A stretch of 30,495 nucleotides of DNA from Lactobacillus amylolyticus DSM 11664 (GTDB taxonomy: Bacteria > Bacillota > Bacilli > Lactobacillales > Lactobacillaceae), in NCBI RefSeq assembly GCF_000178475.1, contig NZ_ADNY01000038.1, positions 1-30,495 on the forward strand. Direction: 5' to 3'. Numbering within the stretch: position 1 is the first letter of the stretch; each line of letters starts with the position of its first letter. Under the pieces are notes generated by a model. The model ran no database searches, was not told the DNA's origin, and worked only from the letters and a program-made list of their open reading frames with translations. Both the position numbers and the translations under genes were made by a program. Below, piece by piece: positions 18,538 to 27,463 of the stretch.

Positions 18538-19056
18538 ATGCAGTATTTATTGCACCTAAACCAAGAAAAAGCCTATGGTCAAATTCCTGTAACCGGTCCA
18601 AATGGCAAAGTTCAATACATTGTTCGTGGAAACCTAGACAATCCTAACCACACCGTTTACTTATACAATATTCAAAATCAGGAAATCGGTCGCCTATTCT
18701 TTGATGGCGCAGGCTTAATTGAGTCTTTTTCAATCGATGTGGTTAATCACTCTTTGGTAAGCGTTAAAAAGGTCAATAGTAAGTTAACCAACCTTTTCTT
18801 CGTGACCCGCCTTAATTATTTAGTTACTGGAAGCATAAAAAAAGGCACTTACACATTTCGCTCAGGACTTAAAAATGTTGCAAGTGTCAAAACAATTATC
18901 GGACATTCTGGCGTTGATTTGGTTTGTGAAATTTTACGTCCAGAAGATATTCCGTTTATTTTATTAATTTCAGTTTTATTTACTCAGTGGCACGTGACGC
19001 CACTCAGATTACCAACTTTCCCACCGATTGGTCGTTTTTCAACTGAGCCTAACTAA
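18538..19056 (+). CDS. LURP-one/tubby-like fold protein
   Basis: A 172-residue protein of mostly beta strands with segments typical of bacterial LURP-one-related proteins. These include MQYLLHLNQEK at the start, then the strand series GKVQYIVRGN, VYLYNIQNQEIGRLFF and TYTFRSGL. No catalytic motif is evident. Its function is not known; relatives are described as tubby-C2-like folds. The ATG at 18538 has GAGGTGA six nucleotides upstream; a GTG nine nucleotides earlier lies within that site. Its stop overlaps the stop of the convergent GNAT pseudogene. Confidence 0.65.
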   Translation: MQYLLHLNQEKAYGQIPVTGPNGKVQYIVRGNLDNPNHTVYLYNIQNQEIGRLFFDGAGLIESFSIDVVNHSLVSVKKVNSKLTNLFFVTRLNYLVTGSIKKGTYTFRSGLKNVASVKTIIGHSGVDLVCEILRPEDIPFILLISVLFTQWHVTPLRLPTFPPIGRFSTEPN

Positions 19057-19618
19057 ATTTCTTTAATCATGTGATCATAAGTCCGATCACCGATAGTCAT
19101 TGAATTAGTGGTTTTAAAGCCCTTGTGTTCATATAAACTTTGAGCACGAGGGTTTTCTTTGTCAACATTTAGGCTCAGTTTATGATAACCCCGCTTTTTT
19201 GCTACTTTTTCGGCTAGATCCAATAAACGCGTGCCTACACCTTTACCCCAATGGTCGGGATGAGTAGCTAAGGCATCAATATACCATTCATGCGGCCAGG
19301 CCTCTTGGTCAGAAAAAATGACAGTTGAGCTGGACAATCCAGCTTTGGGATATTCTGATTTCAAAACGAAATTAATAATTTTTTGGTCACAGTAAGGATA
19401 CATGTCAATCATGCCTCTTACTCGCCCTTTTCATCGGCATCAACCCAAATGCGACGATAAGAATAACGATAATGCTCCGAAATAAAACCCAGTCTCATCA
19501 AATCGTAAAAAGTTGATCAGGTAATTTTTTAATGCTTTCCATATCCATTTCCTCAAAAATTCGTTGCAAAATCGGGAAAACAAATGGAAAATCAGATTTT
19601 TCAGCTTTTCTAAATCAT
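19053..19618 (-). pseudogene. GNAT-family N-acetyltransferase broken by three frameshifts
   Basis: The 3' part (19053-19412) encodes the acetyl-CoA site with HPDHWGKGVGTRLLDLAE, the usual R/Q-x-x-G-x-G/A loop. The N-terminal part is recoverable in two other frames. From the ATG at 19618, one extra T near 19611-19613 must be removed to read MIRKAEKSDFPFVF. The frame runs through RIFEEMDMESIKKLPDQLF. One base is missing in the run at 19507-19511 before YDLMRLGFISEHYRYSYRRI. One more base is missing at about 19420-19423 between DADEKGE and VRGMIDMYPY. With these three corrections the gene is 567 nt, an exact 188-codon frame plus stop. A GAGGTG ribosome site precedes the ATG. The substrate is unknown. 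Confidence 0.85.
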
Positions 19619-19634
19619 AGTTTTTACACCTCAC

Positions 19635-19640
19635 TATAAT
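19635..19640 (+). promoter_or_regulatory. Possible plus-strand -10 box
   Basis: TATAAT lies about 145 nt upstream of a plus-oriented terminator-like hairpin. No good -35 box is present. Confidence 0.3.
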
Positions 19641-19669
19641 AAGGGTAACGAAGAAGTATCCTTTATGCA

Positions 19670-19703
19670 AGAAAAGGCAGCTATGACTGATTGTCATAAC
19701 TAC
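19670..19703 (-). terminator. Terminator-like hairpin, minus sense
   Basis: A 9-bp stem closes around a 5-nt loop on the minus strand, with TATGAC/GTCATA at the core and one extra U·G pair formed only in minus sense. It is followed by GCCTTTTCTTG, a weak U-tract. Confidence 0.4.
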
Positions 19704-19783
19704 CTTACAAGAAAGTGATATAGATATAGATGTATCTGCCATAATTTTTTGAGTAATAAGGAACTGGCAGAGATTGAACTTTT

Positions 19784-19820
19784 GAAAGTAGAACTAATGT
19801 GTAGTTCTGCTTTCATTTCT
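19784..19820 (+). terminator. Terminator-like hairpin, plus sense
   Basis: A 13-bp stem (19784-19796 with 19802-19814) contains one U·G pair that forms in plus sense and is a mismatch in minus sense. It is followed by a U-rich CATTTCTC. No plus-strand protein gene precedes it. Confidence 0.45.
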
Positions 19821-19821
19821 C

Positions 19822-19849
19822 ATTATACTTCTTCGATCTAAATTAGCAA
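19822..19849 (-). promoter_or_regulatory. Minus-strand promoter in the interval
   Basis: TTGCTA and TATAAT are separated by 16 nt on the minus strand, predicting a start near 19815, exactly at the 5' edge of the 13-bp hairpin. It could drive a small RNA or the leader of the GNAT gene. Confidence 0.6.
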
Positions 19850-19874
19850 GTTATTTTTAGAATTAATATTTGCT

Positions 19875-19906
19875 TTATTATTAGTCTTTCTTATCGCTAA
19901 TAATAA
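19875..19906. repeat. AT-rich inverted repeat
   Basis: Perfect 10-nt arms TTATTATTAG and CTAATAATAA flank a 12-nt spacer. Confidence 0.7.
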
Positions 19907-19931
19907 CATCTATATGTTGTTTAATAGATAT

Positions 19932-19963
19932 AAAAAAAGCCTCTGCATTTGCAGAGACTTTTT
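19932..19963 (-). terminator. tpiA: Terminator of tpiA and the glycolytic operon
   Basis: The stem has a CTCTGCA/TGCAGAG core plus A/T extension and one U·G pair in minus sense, followed by a run of seven Ts on the minus strand. Confidence 0.9.
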
Positions 19964-19976
19964 ATGACAGTTTTAA

Positions 19977-20735
<759 letters not shown>

Positions 20736-20749
20736 TTAATCGTCCTTTC

Positions 20750-21961
20750 TTACTTATCTGAGATGCAAGCAATACCAGGTAATTCCTTACCTTCAAGGTA
20801 GTTAAGTGAAGCACCACCACCGGTTGAAATGTGGGTAATCTTAGGTGCGATACCTAATTGCTTAGCAGCAGCAGTTGAGTCACCACCACCGATAATAGTA
20901 GTAGCGTCAGTTAAGTCAGCTAAAGCACGACCAACTTCCAAAGTGCCTTTAGCAAAGTTTGGCATTTCGAATGCGCCCATTGGTCCATTCCAAACAACAG
21001 TCTTAGCATCCTTCAAGATTTCCTTGAACTTTTCAACAGTCTTAGGACCGATGTCAAGACCCATCATGTTGTCAGGAATGTCGTCACCAACAACTTCACG
21101 TGAAGCATCGTTAGAAAATTCAGTAGCAGCAACGTTGTCTACTGGAAGAACGATCTTGTCGCCAGCTTCTTTCAAAAGCTTCTTAGCAAGGTCAACCTTG
21201 TCTTTTTCAAACAATGATTTACCAATCTTGTGGCCTTGAGCTGCTAAGAAGGTGTAAGCCATACCACCGCCGATTAAAATGTGGTCTGACTTAGGAATCA
21301 AGTTAGTAATAACACCAATCTTGTCTGAAACCTTAGCACCACCCAAGATAGTTACGAATGGGTGTACTGGGTTAGCAACAGCGTTACCCAAGAATTTGAT
21401 TTCCTTTTCCATCAAGAAACCACCAGCAACTGGCTTGCCATCTTTCTTCATAGCAGTGGCAATACCAACGTTTGAAGCGTGGCTTCTGTGTGCAGTACCA
21501 AAGGCATCGTTTACAAACATGTCACCAAGGCTTGCCCAGTATTCGCCAAGCTTAGGATCGTTGCCTGATTCCCGTTTGCCGAAGTCATTGTCGATATCTT
21601 GGAATCTAGTGTTTTCAAGAACAACAACGTCGCCATCTTTCATGTTGTTGATAGCATTTTCAACTTCCTTGCCTTCGTTTGAAGGTACGAAAGTTACAGG
21701 CTTCTTAAGCAATTCGCTCAAGCGTTTAGCAACGGGCTTCAATGACAATTCTTTCTTGTCAGCATCAGACTTTACACGGCCCAAGTGACTCAAAAGAATA
21801 GCCTTGCCACCATGTTCAATGATGTACTTAATAGTTGGCAAAGCAGCAACAATTCTGTTGTCATCACCAATAACACCATTCTTAATTGGAACGTTGAAAT
21901 CAACACGCATTAAAACTTTCTTACCTTTAACGTCAAGGTCAGAAATGATTAATTTAGCCAT
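20750..21961 (-). CDS. pgk: Phosphoglycerate kinase
   Basis: Transfers phosphate from 1,3-bisphosphoglycerate to ADP. The 403-residue protein has the N-terminal signature [13 protein letters not shown], the HLGR segment and the C-terminal GGGDSTAA nucleotide loop. Codon use is strongly biased, as in other highly expressed lactobacillar genes. GGAGG precedes the ATG. A terminator hairpin lies 35 nt upstream, between gap and pgk, with little room for a separate promoter. Confidence 0.98.
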   Translation of the reverse strand: MAKLIISDLDVKGKKVLMRVDFNVPIKNGVIGDDNRIVAALPTIKYIIEHGGKAILLSHLGRVKSDADKKELSLKPVAKRLSELLKKPVTFVPSNEGKEVENAINNMKDGDVVVLENTRFQDIDNDFGKRESGNDPKLGEYWASLGDMFVNDAFGTAHRSHASNVGIATAMKKDGKPVAGGFLMEKEIKFLGNAVANPVHPFVTILGGAKVSDKIGVITNLIPKSDHILIGGGMAYTFLAAQGHKIGKSLFEKDKVDLAKKLLKEAGDKIVLPVDNVAATEFSNDASREVVGDDIPDNMMGLDIGPKTVEKFKEILKDAKTVVWNGPMGAFEMPNFAKGTLEVGRALADLTDATTIIGGGDSTAAAKQLGIAPKITHISTGGGASLNYLEGKELPGIACISDK

Positions 21962-21994
21962 TAATATTCCTCCGAACTTAATTTATTTTCTCTT

Positions 21995-22031
21995 CAAAAA
22001 AAGGCGGAAGGAAGAATCTCCCTCCGCCTTC
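21995..22031 (-). terminator. Intra-operon terminator between gap and pgk
   Basis: A GC-rich 12-bp stem (22001-22012 with 22019-22030) has one G·U pair in minus sense and is followed by seven Ts. It lies inside cggR-gap-pgk-tpiA. Confidence 0.85.
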
Positions 22032-22071
22032 TCAATTACCGCTTATCTATAATCGATTATTAAACTAATGA

Positions 22072-23088
22072 TTAAAGAGTAGCAAAGTGTAACAAAGTAC
22101 GAACCATTTGGCAAGTGAATGAGTATTCGTTGTCGTACCAAGCAACAGTCTTAACTAATTGCTTGTCACCTGCAGTAGTTACCATAGTTTGAGTTGGGTC
22201 AAAGATTGAACCAGCAGTCATGTTGATTACATCGCTTGATACCATGTGGTCTGCGTTGTAAGCAAATGAAGGACTTTCGTACTTCTTCATAGCTGCGTTA
22301 ACTTCGTCAGCAGTAACCTTCTTCTTCAAGATTGATACCAATTCAGTTTCTGAACCATCTGGAACTGGAACACGTTGTGCGTGACCGTTCATCTTGCCGT
22401 TCAAGTTTGGCAATACCAAACCAATAGCCTTAGCTGAACCAGTAGTATGTGGAATAATGTTTTCGGCAGCTGCACGAGCATCTTGTTCCTTACCACTACG
22501 TGCAGGACCATCCAAGGTCATTTGTGTACCAGTGTAAGCGTGAATAGTAGTCATAGTAGCAACTTCGATACCAAATTCCTTGTCCAAAGCGTTAGCCATT
22601 GGTGCAAGTGAGTTAGTAGTACATGAAGCAGCTGAAACAATCTTGTCGTCAGCAGTTAAAGTATCTTCGTTTACTGAGTAAACAATAGTCTTCAAGTCGT
22701 TGCCGGCTGGAGCTGAGATCAATACACGCTTTGCACCTGCGTCAAGGTGTGCTTGAGACTTAGCTTTGCTAGTGTAGAAACCAGTACATTCAAGTACGAA
22801 GTCAACACCATCGTTCTTTACCCAAGGAATGTTTTGTGCTTGTGGTTCTGCGTAAACACGGTACTTCTTGCCATCAACAACGATTGAGTCATCAGTTGAT
22901 GAAACTTCGTGGTTGAAAGTGCCATGAGTAGTGTCGTACTTAAGCAAGTAAGCTAACATTGCTGGAGTAGTCAAGTCGTTGATAGCAACAACTTCGATGT
23001 CCTTAGTCTTTTCGCCTAAGTCCATAATACGACGGAATGCTAAACGACCGATACGGCCGAAACCGTTAATACCAATTTTAACTGTCAT
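22072..23088 (-). CDS. gap: Glyceraldehyde-3-phosphate dehydrogenase
   Basis: Oxidative phosphorylation of glyceraldehyde-3-P with NAD. The 338-residue protein starts with the Rossmann motif INGFGRIGR, and has catalytic Cys156 in [12 protein letters not shown] and His183 in [15 protein letters not shown] lies 10-11 nt before the ATG. Codon bias is strong. It follows cggR after 55 nt with no terminator between, so it is co-transcribed from the cggR promoter, and its 3' end is capped by a hairpin that may set a gap-rich transcript. Confidence 0.98.
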   Translation of the reverse strand: MTVKIGINGFGRIGRLAFRRIMDLGEKTKDIEVVAINDLTTPAMLAYLLKYDTTHGTFNHEVSSTDDSIVVDGKKYRVYAEPQAQNIPWVKNDGVDFVLECTGFYTSKAKSQAHLDAGAKRVLISAPAGNDLKTIVYSVNEDTLTADDKIVSAASCTTNSLAPMANALDKEFGIEVATMTTIHAYTGTQMTLDGPARSGKEQDARAAAENIIPHTTGSAKAIGLVLPNLNGKMNGHAQRVPVPDGSETELVSILKKKVTADEVNAAMKKYESPSFAYNADHMVSSDVINMTAGSIFDPTQTMVTTAGDKQLVKTVAWYDNEYSFTCQMVRTLLHFATL

Positions 23089-23143
23089 AATCTAAAAGTC
23101 CTCCTTAAGAACTATAAACAACAATTTATTTTAAACAGGAATA

Positions 23144-24175
23144 TTACTTCCTCTTTAAAATCATATTTGAGGCACCCTCATCAGTAATCAACCAGGTTTG
23201 ACGAGGTGCATTTGGCATATAAGCTTTAATCGCAGCAGCTTTCTTGCTGCCACAAGCAAAGGCAAATATGTAAGGTATTTTCTTTAGATTCTCAAACTGC
23301 AATCCAACCTGGGTGATGCGGTCGACAATCTTACCCTGGTCATCGAAGAAACACCCGAAACATTCGGTGACCGCTTTTTTCTCACGCAATTCAGAAAGCT
23401 TGATTGAATCATAGCCTCTTCTTTTAGCCATTTCTTGGGCTAAACCAATACCATGAATTACGGCATCGCTTTGTGAGATATCTTGCAACACATCAGAAAT
23501 AGATGATTCACGAATCAATGAACGATAAGCTGCTGCAGAAACCTGCTCGGGCAAATACAAAGCTTTATAAGTACCATGTGTTTGCGCAGCCATCTCTTGG
23601 ACGATTGTGTTGCTTTGTGTTGCAACATTCTCGCCTAGCGCTCCTCGTCCAGGCACAAACTCAAGCTGACGATTATTGCCTAAACTTGCAGACAAATACT
23701 TTGCCGAGTTAGCTAAAGCCTGACCACCTAAAACGGTAATGATTGAATGCCCTAATGGAAGAAGCAAATCAAGTGCTGAACTCAATGCTTCACCCATTTC
23801 CTGATAAACACGATCTTGCAAATCGGCATCTCCCGGAACTATTATCGTCCGGTCGATTCCCAACCTCTTTGCAAGTTTCACTTCGTTTTCACCAGCATTG
23901 AACAAACGATCAATAAATGGTGCTGCATCTCTTAATGTCTTCTTGCCCTTCTCTGTTAAAAACATGCCAAAGCTTTTAATTTCAATTAGGCCAAGCTCTT
24001 TTAAATACTCGGTCTCGGTACGAACATTCCGCTCTGACAAGCCCAAATGCTGAGCGACATTTCTTCTCCCAATTGGAGCATTTAGTGAAATTTGCTCAAG
24101 AACAAGATATCTTTGTCGAAATACTTTTAAGATATCGGGAACGAGAGCTTCAAGCAAGGAAAAATCCGAGTTCAT
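23144..24175 (-). CDS. cggR: Central glycolytic genes regulator (SorC family)
   Basis: Repressor of the gap operon. In Bacillus, fructose-1,6-bisphosphate relieves binding. The 343-residue protein has an N-terminal winged HTH (about residues 20-70, RNVAQHLGLSERNVRTETEYL), then the SorC sugar-phosphate domain with TVLGGQALAN, QSNTIVQEMA and FACGSKKAAAIKAYMPN. Family length is normal. It is the first gene of the operon, with a two-box operator between its promoter and start, so it probably represses itself and gap. Confidence 0.97.
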   Translation of the reverse strand: MNSDFSLLEALVPDILKVFRQRYLVLEQISLNAPIGRRNVAQHLGLSERNVRTETEYLKELGLIEIKSFGMFLTEKGKKTLRDAAPFIDRLFNAGENEVKLAKRLGIDRTIIVPGDADLQDRVYQEMGEALSSALDLLLPLGHSIITVLGGQALANSAKYLSASLGNNRQLEFVPGRGALGENVATQSNTIVQEMAAQTHGTYKALYLPEQVSAAAYRSLIRESSISDVLQDISQSDAVIHGIGLAQEMAKRRGYDSIKLSELREKKAVTECFGCFFDDQGKIVDRITQVGLQFENLKKIPYIFAFACGSKKAAAIKAYMPNAPRQTWLITDEGASNMILKRK

Positions 24176-24191
24176 TGCTTCTCCTTCCCAT

Positions 24192-24231
24192 GGGACACCT
24201 TTCGTCCATTAATGTGACACTTAGTGTCCCA
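24192..24231 (-). promoter_or_regulatory. CggR operator, two direct repeats
   Basis: Read on the minus strand, the first box is GGGAC-N6-TGTC (24216-24231) and the second is GGAC-N6-TGTC (24192-24208), with a 7-nt gap. This matches the two-repeat CggR site known from Bacillus. It lies between promoter and cggR start codon, where a bound repressor would block elongation. Confidence 0.85.
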
Positions 24232-24305
24232 GATTGCTTAAAAATATAAGAGAAACGCGGAGTCACGATTTATTAATCACTCTTACATTTCCCATCGACA
24301 CTGTT

Positions 24306-24334
24306 AGTATAACAATGAATTTTTTACAATTCAA
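24306..24334 (-). promoter_or_regulatory. cggR-gap operon promoter
   Basis: TTGAAT and TATACT are separated by 17 nt on the minus strand. The predicted start is near 24299, giving a leader of about 125 nt that contains the operator. Confidence 0.75.
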
Positions 24335-24401
24335 GAAAAAACTCACTGATTTTAAAAATACACTAACTTAAGTAAAAAGGTTTTTATTTAGACTGATATT
24401 T

Positions 24402-24410
24402 TGATATAAT
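24402..24410 (+). promoter_or_regulatory. Extended -10 promoter of the tRNA gene
   Basis: TGATATAAT is an extended -10 element (TG-n-TATAAT) ending 15 nt before the tRNA. The -35 is weak, as expected for this class. Confidence 0.7.
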
Positions 24411-24425
24411 AGTGTTTGTGTATTC

Positions 24426-24497
24426 GGGTCCTTAGTGTAATGGATCGCACGTAAGATTCCGGTTCTTGAAATCTGGGTTCGACTCCCAGGGGACCCA
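24426..24497 (+). tRNA. tRNA-Arg, anticodon CCG
   Basis: A 72-nt cloverleaf. The acceptor arm GGGTCCT pairs with GGGACCC (last pair T·G). The D-stem GTGT pairs with GCAC, and the anticodon stem TAAGA pairs with TCTTG around loop TTCCGGT. The T-arm CTGGG pairs with CCCAG around TTCGACT. The discriminator is A and CCA is not encoded. It reads the codon CGG. It is a single gene, bounded by its own promoter and terminator. Confidence 0.95.
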
Positions 24498-24499
24498 TC

Positions 24500-24546
24500 A
24501 AAAAAGCTCATAATCGTACAACCGCGATTATGAGCTTTTTGTTTTT
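24500..24546 (+). terminator. Terminator of the tRNA, possibly bidirectional
   Basis: The stem AAGCTCATAATCG pairs perfectly with CGATTATGAGCTT around an 8-nt loop, with A- and T-runs on either side. It could also serve the minus-strand glycosyltransferase gene. Confidence 0.9.
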
Positions 24547-24548
24547 GA

Positions 24549-25478
24549 CTATTTTTTCTCCTGCACAATGTAAATTGGTCGTTCTTTAACCTGCAAGAAG
24601 ATTTTGCCAATATATCTTCCAATAATACCAATGCACAATAATTGTAAGCCACCAATTAATAAAATACTGCTTACCAGTGATGCCCAGCCTAATACTGCAG
24701 CATCTGGATTGAAAGCATGACGAATGATAACAGCTATAAAGCCAATGATCGACACTAATGAAGCAAAACTGCCAATCCAGACCGCAATATTTAAGGGAGC
24801 AAGCGAGAAGTCGGCAATTCCATCTGAAGCATATTTGAATAATTTCCATGCGCTCCAATCACTTGTACCGGCCACTCTTTCGACATTATGATAATCAAGA
24901 TATTTTATTCTAAATCCGACCCAAGAAAAAATCCCTTTAGAAAAACGACTATATTCACGCATTTCTAACACAGCATCAACCACCTGTCTCGTCATCATTC
25001 GATAATCACGCGCACCGGAAACAATCTGGGTATTAGAAATACGATTAATAAACTTATAAAATTGATCGCTCAAGAAAGACTTAATCTTGGCCTCACCAGT
25101 TCGATCTACCCTTCTTGTTCCAATACAGTCCCATTCTCCTGACTCCAAAAGCTTATACATTTTAGGCAAGAACTCTGGCGGATCCTGCAAATCGACGTCC
25201 ATGTCAACGATATAATCGCCAGTAGCATTTTTAAGACCAGCATATAAGGCTGCTTCTTTGCCAAAATTGCGCGAAAAGGACAAATAATGAACTTCTTCCG
25301 GATGTGCTTTATGCAGCTTGCGCAATTCATTTAAAGTATTATCTGTTGAACCATCATTGACGAAAATATACTCAATTTCCACCGGCATCTTTTTGACAAC
25401 CTTTTCAACTGCCGGATAAAACAGCGGAACAGTTTCTTCTTCTTCATAGCAAGGAACAACAATTGATAACTTCTTCAT
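24549..25478 (-). CDS. Undecaprenyl-phosphate glycosyltransferase (GT2, CsbB/GtrB-like)
   Basis: A 309-residue GT2 enzyme of the GtrB/CsbB/Dpm1 type, which loads a sugar onto undecaprenyl phosphate at the inner membrane face. It begins LSIVVPCYEEEET, has FVNDGSTDNT and the catalytic DMDVDLQDPPE (92-102), and ends with two membrane segments (about 235-257 and 269-291). Its ATG overlaps the stop of the upstream yfhO-like pseudogene by one nucleotide (TAATG), so it was the last gene of a three-gene cassette. All motifs are present, but both partner genes are broken. The sugar cannot be told from sequence. Confidence 0.92.
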   Translation of the reverse strand: MKKLSIVVPCYEEEETVPLFYPAVEKVVKKMPVEIEYIFVNDGSTDNTLNELRKLHKAHPEEVHYLSFSRNFGKEAALYAGLKNATGDYIVDMDVDLQDPPEFLPKMYKLLESGEWDCIGTRRVDRTGEAKIKSFLSDQFYKFINRISNTQIVSGARDYRMMTRQVVDAVLEMREYSRFSKGIFSWVGFRIKYLDYHNVERVAGTSDWSAWKLFKYASDGIADFSLAPLNIAVWIGSFASLVSIIGFIAVIIRHAFNPDAAVLGWASLVSSILLIGGLQLLCIGIIGRYIGKIFLQVKERPIYIVQEKK

Positions 25479-26876
25479 TAATTTGCCTTCTTTATATACT
25501 TAAAAATACCAAAAGCCAATAAACTTAACCAAGCTAGAATGCTTAGATATAATAAAAGCAAAAACCAAATTGGCGTCTTGAAGTGCAATGTAGCAACATT
25601 TTCGCCAGCTTTCTGTGTAATTGTCGGACTGCCGATTCTGCTTAATTGCGTTTTGATTTTTTTACCATTTACAGTTAGTTCAGATTGTTTATAAAGCACT
25701 ACTGGCAATTTTATCTTGCCTGCTTTTTTTATTTTACCATTTGAGCTGCAAGACACCGCCACTCAAGACTTGATAATGAAACTTGCCGCTCAAATCCAGC
25801 TCGACAATCTCACGCACATAAGCATTATCAACCTTTTTAGCAGATATTTTGCCATGGTATGTCGGCAGATAATCTGGATTTACTTTGATGATCAAATCAA
25901 GCCACGCGGGCCGTTTGAACGAAGGCTTGACCATGCTCAGTATTGCTGACGCCGAAGGTTCGATATTTATTTTTGAGACCTTGGACATAATTATAATGGC
26001 TAGCGTGCAAAGCTTGATTATTCTCGCCAGACTTTGCGTTTTTTACCGTATAAACCCGGCTCTGATTAAGAGCTGTATGCTGAATGATCCGGGAATAATT
26101 TGCACCAAAATTTTCAAAAATTACAAAAGCAAGACCGGCGTAAGCGACCTTCTACCAAGCCTGATATTTGCTTAATTCCGTCAAGCTTAAAGCAATTCCC
26201 AATTCTAATAACGGATAGGCAATGATTAAAAGTCGATGCGGAAATTGCAAATACGATTTTAAAAATGGCATTTGCTTTGCTCAAAGCCTGCCAATTGATT
26301 AAACAAGTAGAAAGAATGAAGAAGATTCTAACCTCAATTGAAACGATAAAATTGAGCTTATTTGTCTTAAATATAGTCAGAGCATTACCAGCAGCATCCC
26401 GCCCCAAGCAATCAAATTTGTATGATCAAATCATGCTTGAATTGAACCAATTTTAATGTATAAAACTGCCACCATCACGCTAGCAATTTCGTTAGCTTTA
26501 GCCTTTCGTGCCAGGAAATACATACCTGTGCCTGCACCTATGCACAGAATGAAGTAAGTTAAAATCTGATAGCGAAACAAGCTGCCGCAAATTAACAGCA
26601 AAAAGCCATTAAAGTAGGCAAAAACGGCCCGTACATTGCATTGATTATTCGTCCGCTATGATTAAAGGCAAAGTTGGCCTGAAAATAGGAAAAATGGCCT
26701 GTTCTTATTTACTCTTCCGCATCATAAAAACGATTGTAATGAAAAATCGTATCGATATCGATTACTAATTGTCCGTTGGACAACTGAATTTCTGCAAGCA
26801 AAAGCGTTGCTAAAATAATAATTAGAAAGGGCCAGGTTCTATTCAAAAATTGATTCAACTGAATTCTTTTGCTCAT
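25478..26876 (-). pseudogene. YfhO-like membrane protein, multiply broken
   Basis: From the ATG at 26876 the frame reads MSKRIQLNQFLNRTWPFLII and then FHYNRFYDAEE, before a stop at 26709-26711, probably CAA mutated to TAA. Beyond it GHFSYFQANFAFNHSGR continues. A missing base near 26620-26625 shifts the frame to YFNGFLLLICGSLFRYQIL. Later pieces, such as DHTNLIAWGGMLLVML, RLLIIAYPLLELGIALSL, NYVQGLKNKYRTFGV and DLSGKFHYQVLSGGV, lie in different frames with further stops. The last piece (LTVNGKKIKTQ, then GENVATLHFKTPIW and a terminal membrane segment) resembles the YfhO C-terminus. YfhO proteins transfer undecaprenyl-linked sugars to lipoteichoic acid in Bacillus. At least five lesions, so not functional. 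Confidence 0.8.
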
Positions 26877-26897
26877 CTTGTTATCTTTGTCACTTTC

Positions 26898-27307
26898 CTA
26901 CTTCTTGAAGGTAATTGCTTTATTAACAACAAATTGAATTAAAGTTGCAATAATGGTTGAGACGATCTTTACCACTAATGCGTTTTGACCTAACAGCGTT
27001 ACAAAAATGAAGATGCATGCTGTTGTAAACAGTGTCGTGATTTGTCCTACTAGATAATATTCAACAAACCGCCGCCACATATGATCATTCACTTTGAAGT
27101 TGGTATAAAGTTCCAGAAAAAATTATTGATTAAGCCGCAACTTGAAGAAATAAAATTTGCCAGTTCAGGATTGATTTTTTAGACAAATCGCTAATAGCCA
27201 ATATATGCCGAAATCAACGACCAAGCCTAAAACTCCAATCAAGCCATATTTAATTAGTTCAATAAAGCTTTCACTTCTTATTAGTGAAGCAACTTGTTGT
27301 TTCTCAT
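26898..27307 (-). pseudogene. GtrA/GtcA-family flippase, frameshifted
   Basis: The probable ATG at 27307 follows AGGA. The protein is recovered in pieces. After one missing base near 27303 it reads KQQVASLIRSESFIELIKYG and LIGVLGLVVDFGIYWLLAI. An indel in the T-run at 27175-27180 leads to NPELANFISSSCGLINNFFWN. A missing T near 27107-27109 leads to NFKVNDHMWRRFVEYYLVG, then TTLFTTACIFIFVTL and the end VVNKAITFKK. Corrected, it is 411 nt (136 aa), normal for the four-segment GtrA family that flips undecaprenyl-linked sugars. Only the last 64 codons are open. Confidence 0.85.
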
Positions 27308-27429
27308 CACTATATCCTACTTGCTATTCTTGTTAGTTTTTACGTTAGTATTTATGATAACCTATTTTAGTCAAAATTTGCATTACATTTAAAAAGCAAA
27401 ACTTTTTTATGCATTTTAAATATGGAAAC

Positions 27430-27460
27430 AAAAAAGCTGTCCCAAATAGGACAGCTCATT
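27430..27460 (-). terminator. Terminator of the helveticin J-like gene
   Basis: An 8-bp stem AGCTGTCC/GGACAGCT around a 6-nt loop is followed by six Ts on the minus strand. Confidence 0.85.
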
Positions 27461-27463
27461 TAA

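Larger units (their letters stand above)
19619..19931. other. Gene-free, hairpin-rich interval
   Basis: No protein gene is recognised in these 313 nt. They contain TATAAT boxes on both strands, several short stem-loops (19660-19677, 19682-19698, 19722-19737, 19784-19814) and a long AT-rich inverted repeat (19875-19906). A 38-codon minus-strand frame (19700-19816) begins at the predicted transcription start and is not recognised. Confidence 0.6.

Noticed and set aside
19440..19742. A 100-codon minus-strand frame as a new small protein
   Set aside because: It runs across the GNAT pseudogene in a shifted frame and across the hairpin-rich interval. Its residues are explained by the frameshifted GNAT.
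19619..19931. T-box or classical riboswitch in the interval upstream of the GNAT gene
   Set aside because: No T-box sequence or other riboswitch core I know is present. Only simple hairpins and promoter-like boxes are seen.
20829..21788. Long plus-strand open frames opposite pgk
   Set aside because: They are shadows of the strongly codon-biased pgk gene, with no ribosome site or family signal.
24368..24655. A 95-codon minus-strand frame
   Set aside because: It covers the tRNA-Arg gene and its terminator in antisense and overlaps the end of the glycosyltransferase gene.
25716..26456. Several plus-strand frames of 60-100 codons
   Set aside because: They lie antisense to the YfhO-like pseudogene, whose broken minus-strand frames show clear homology.
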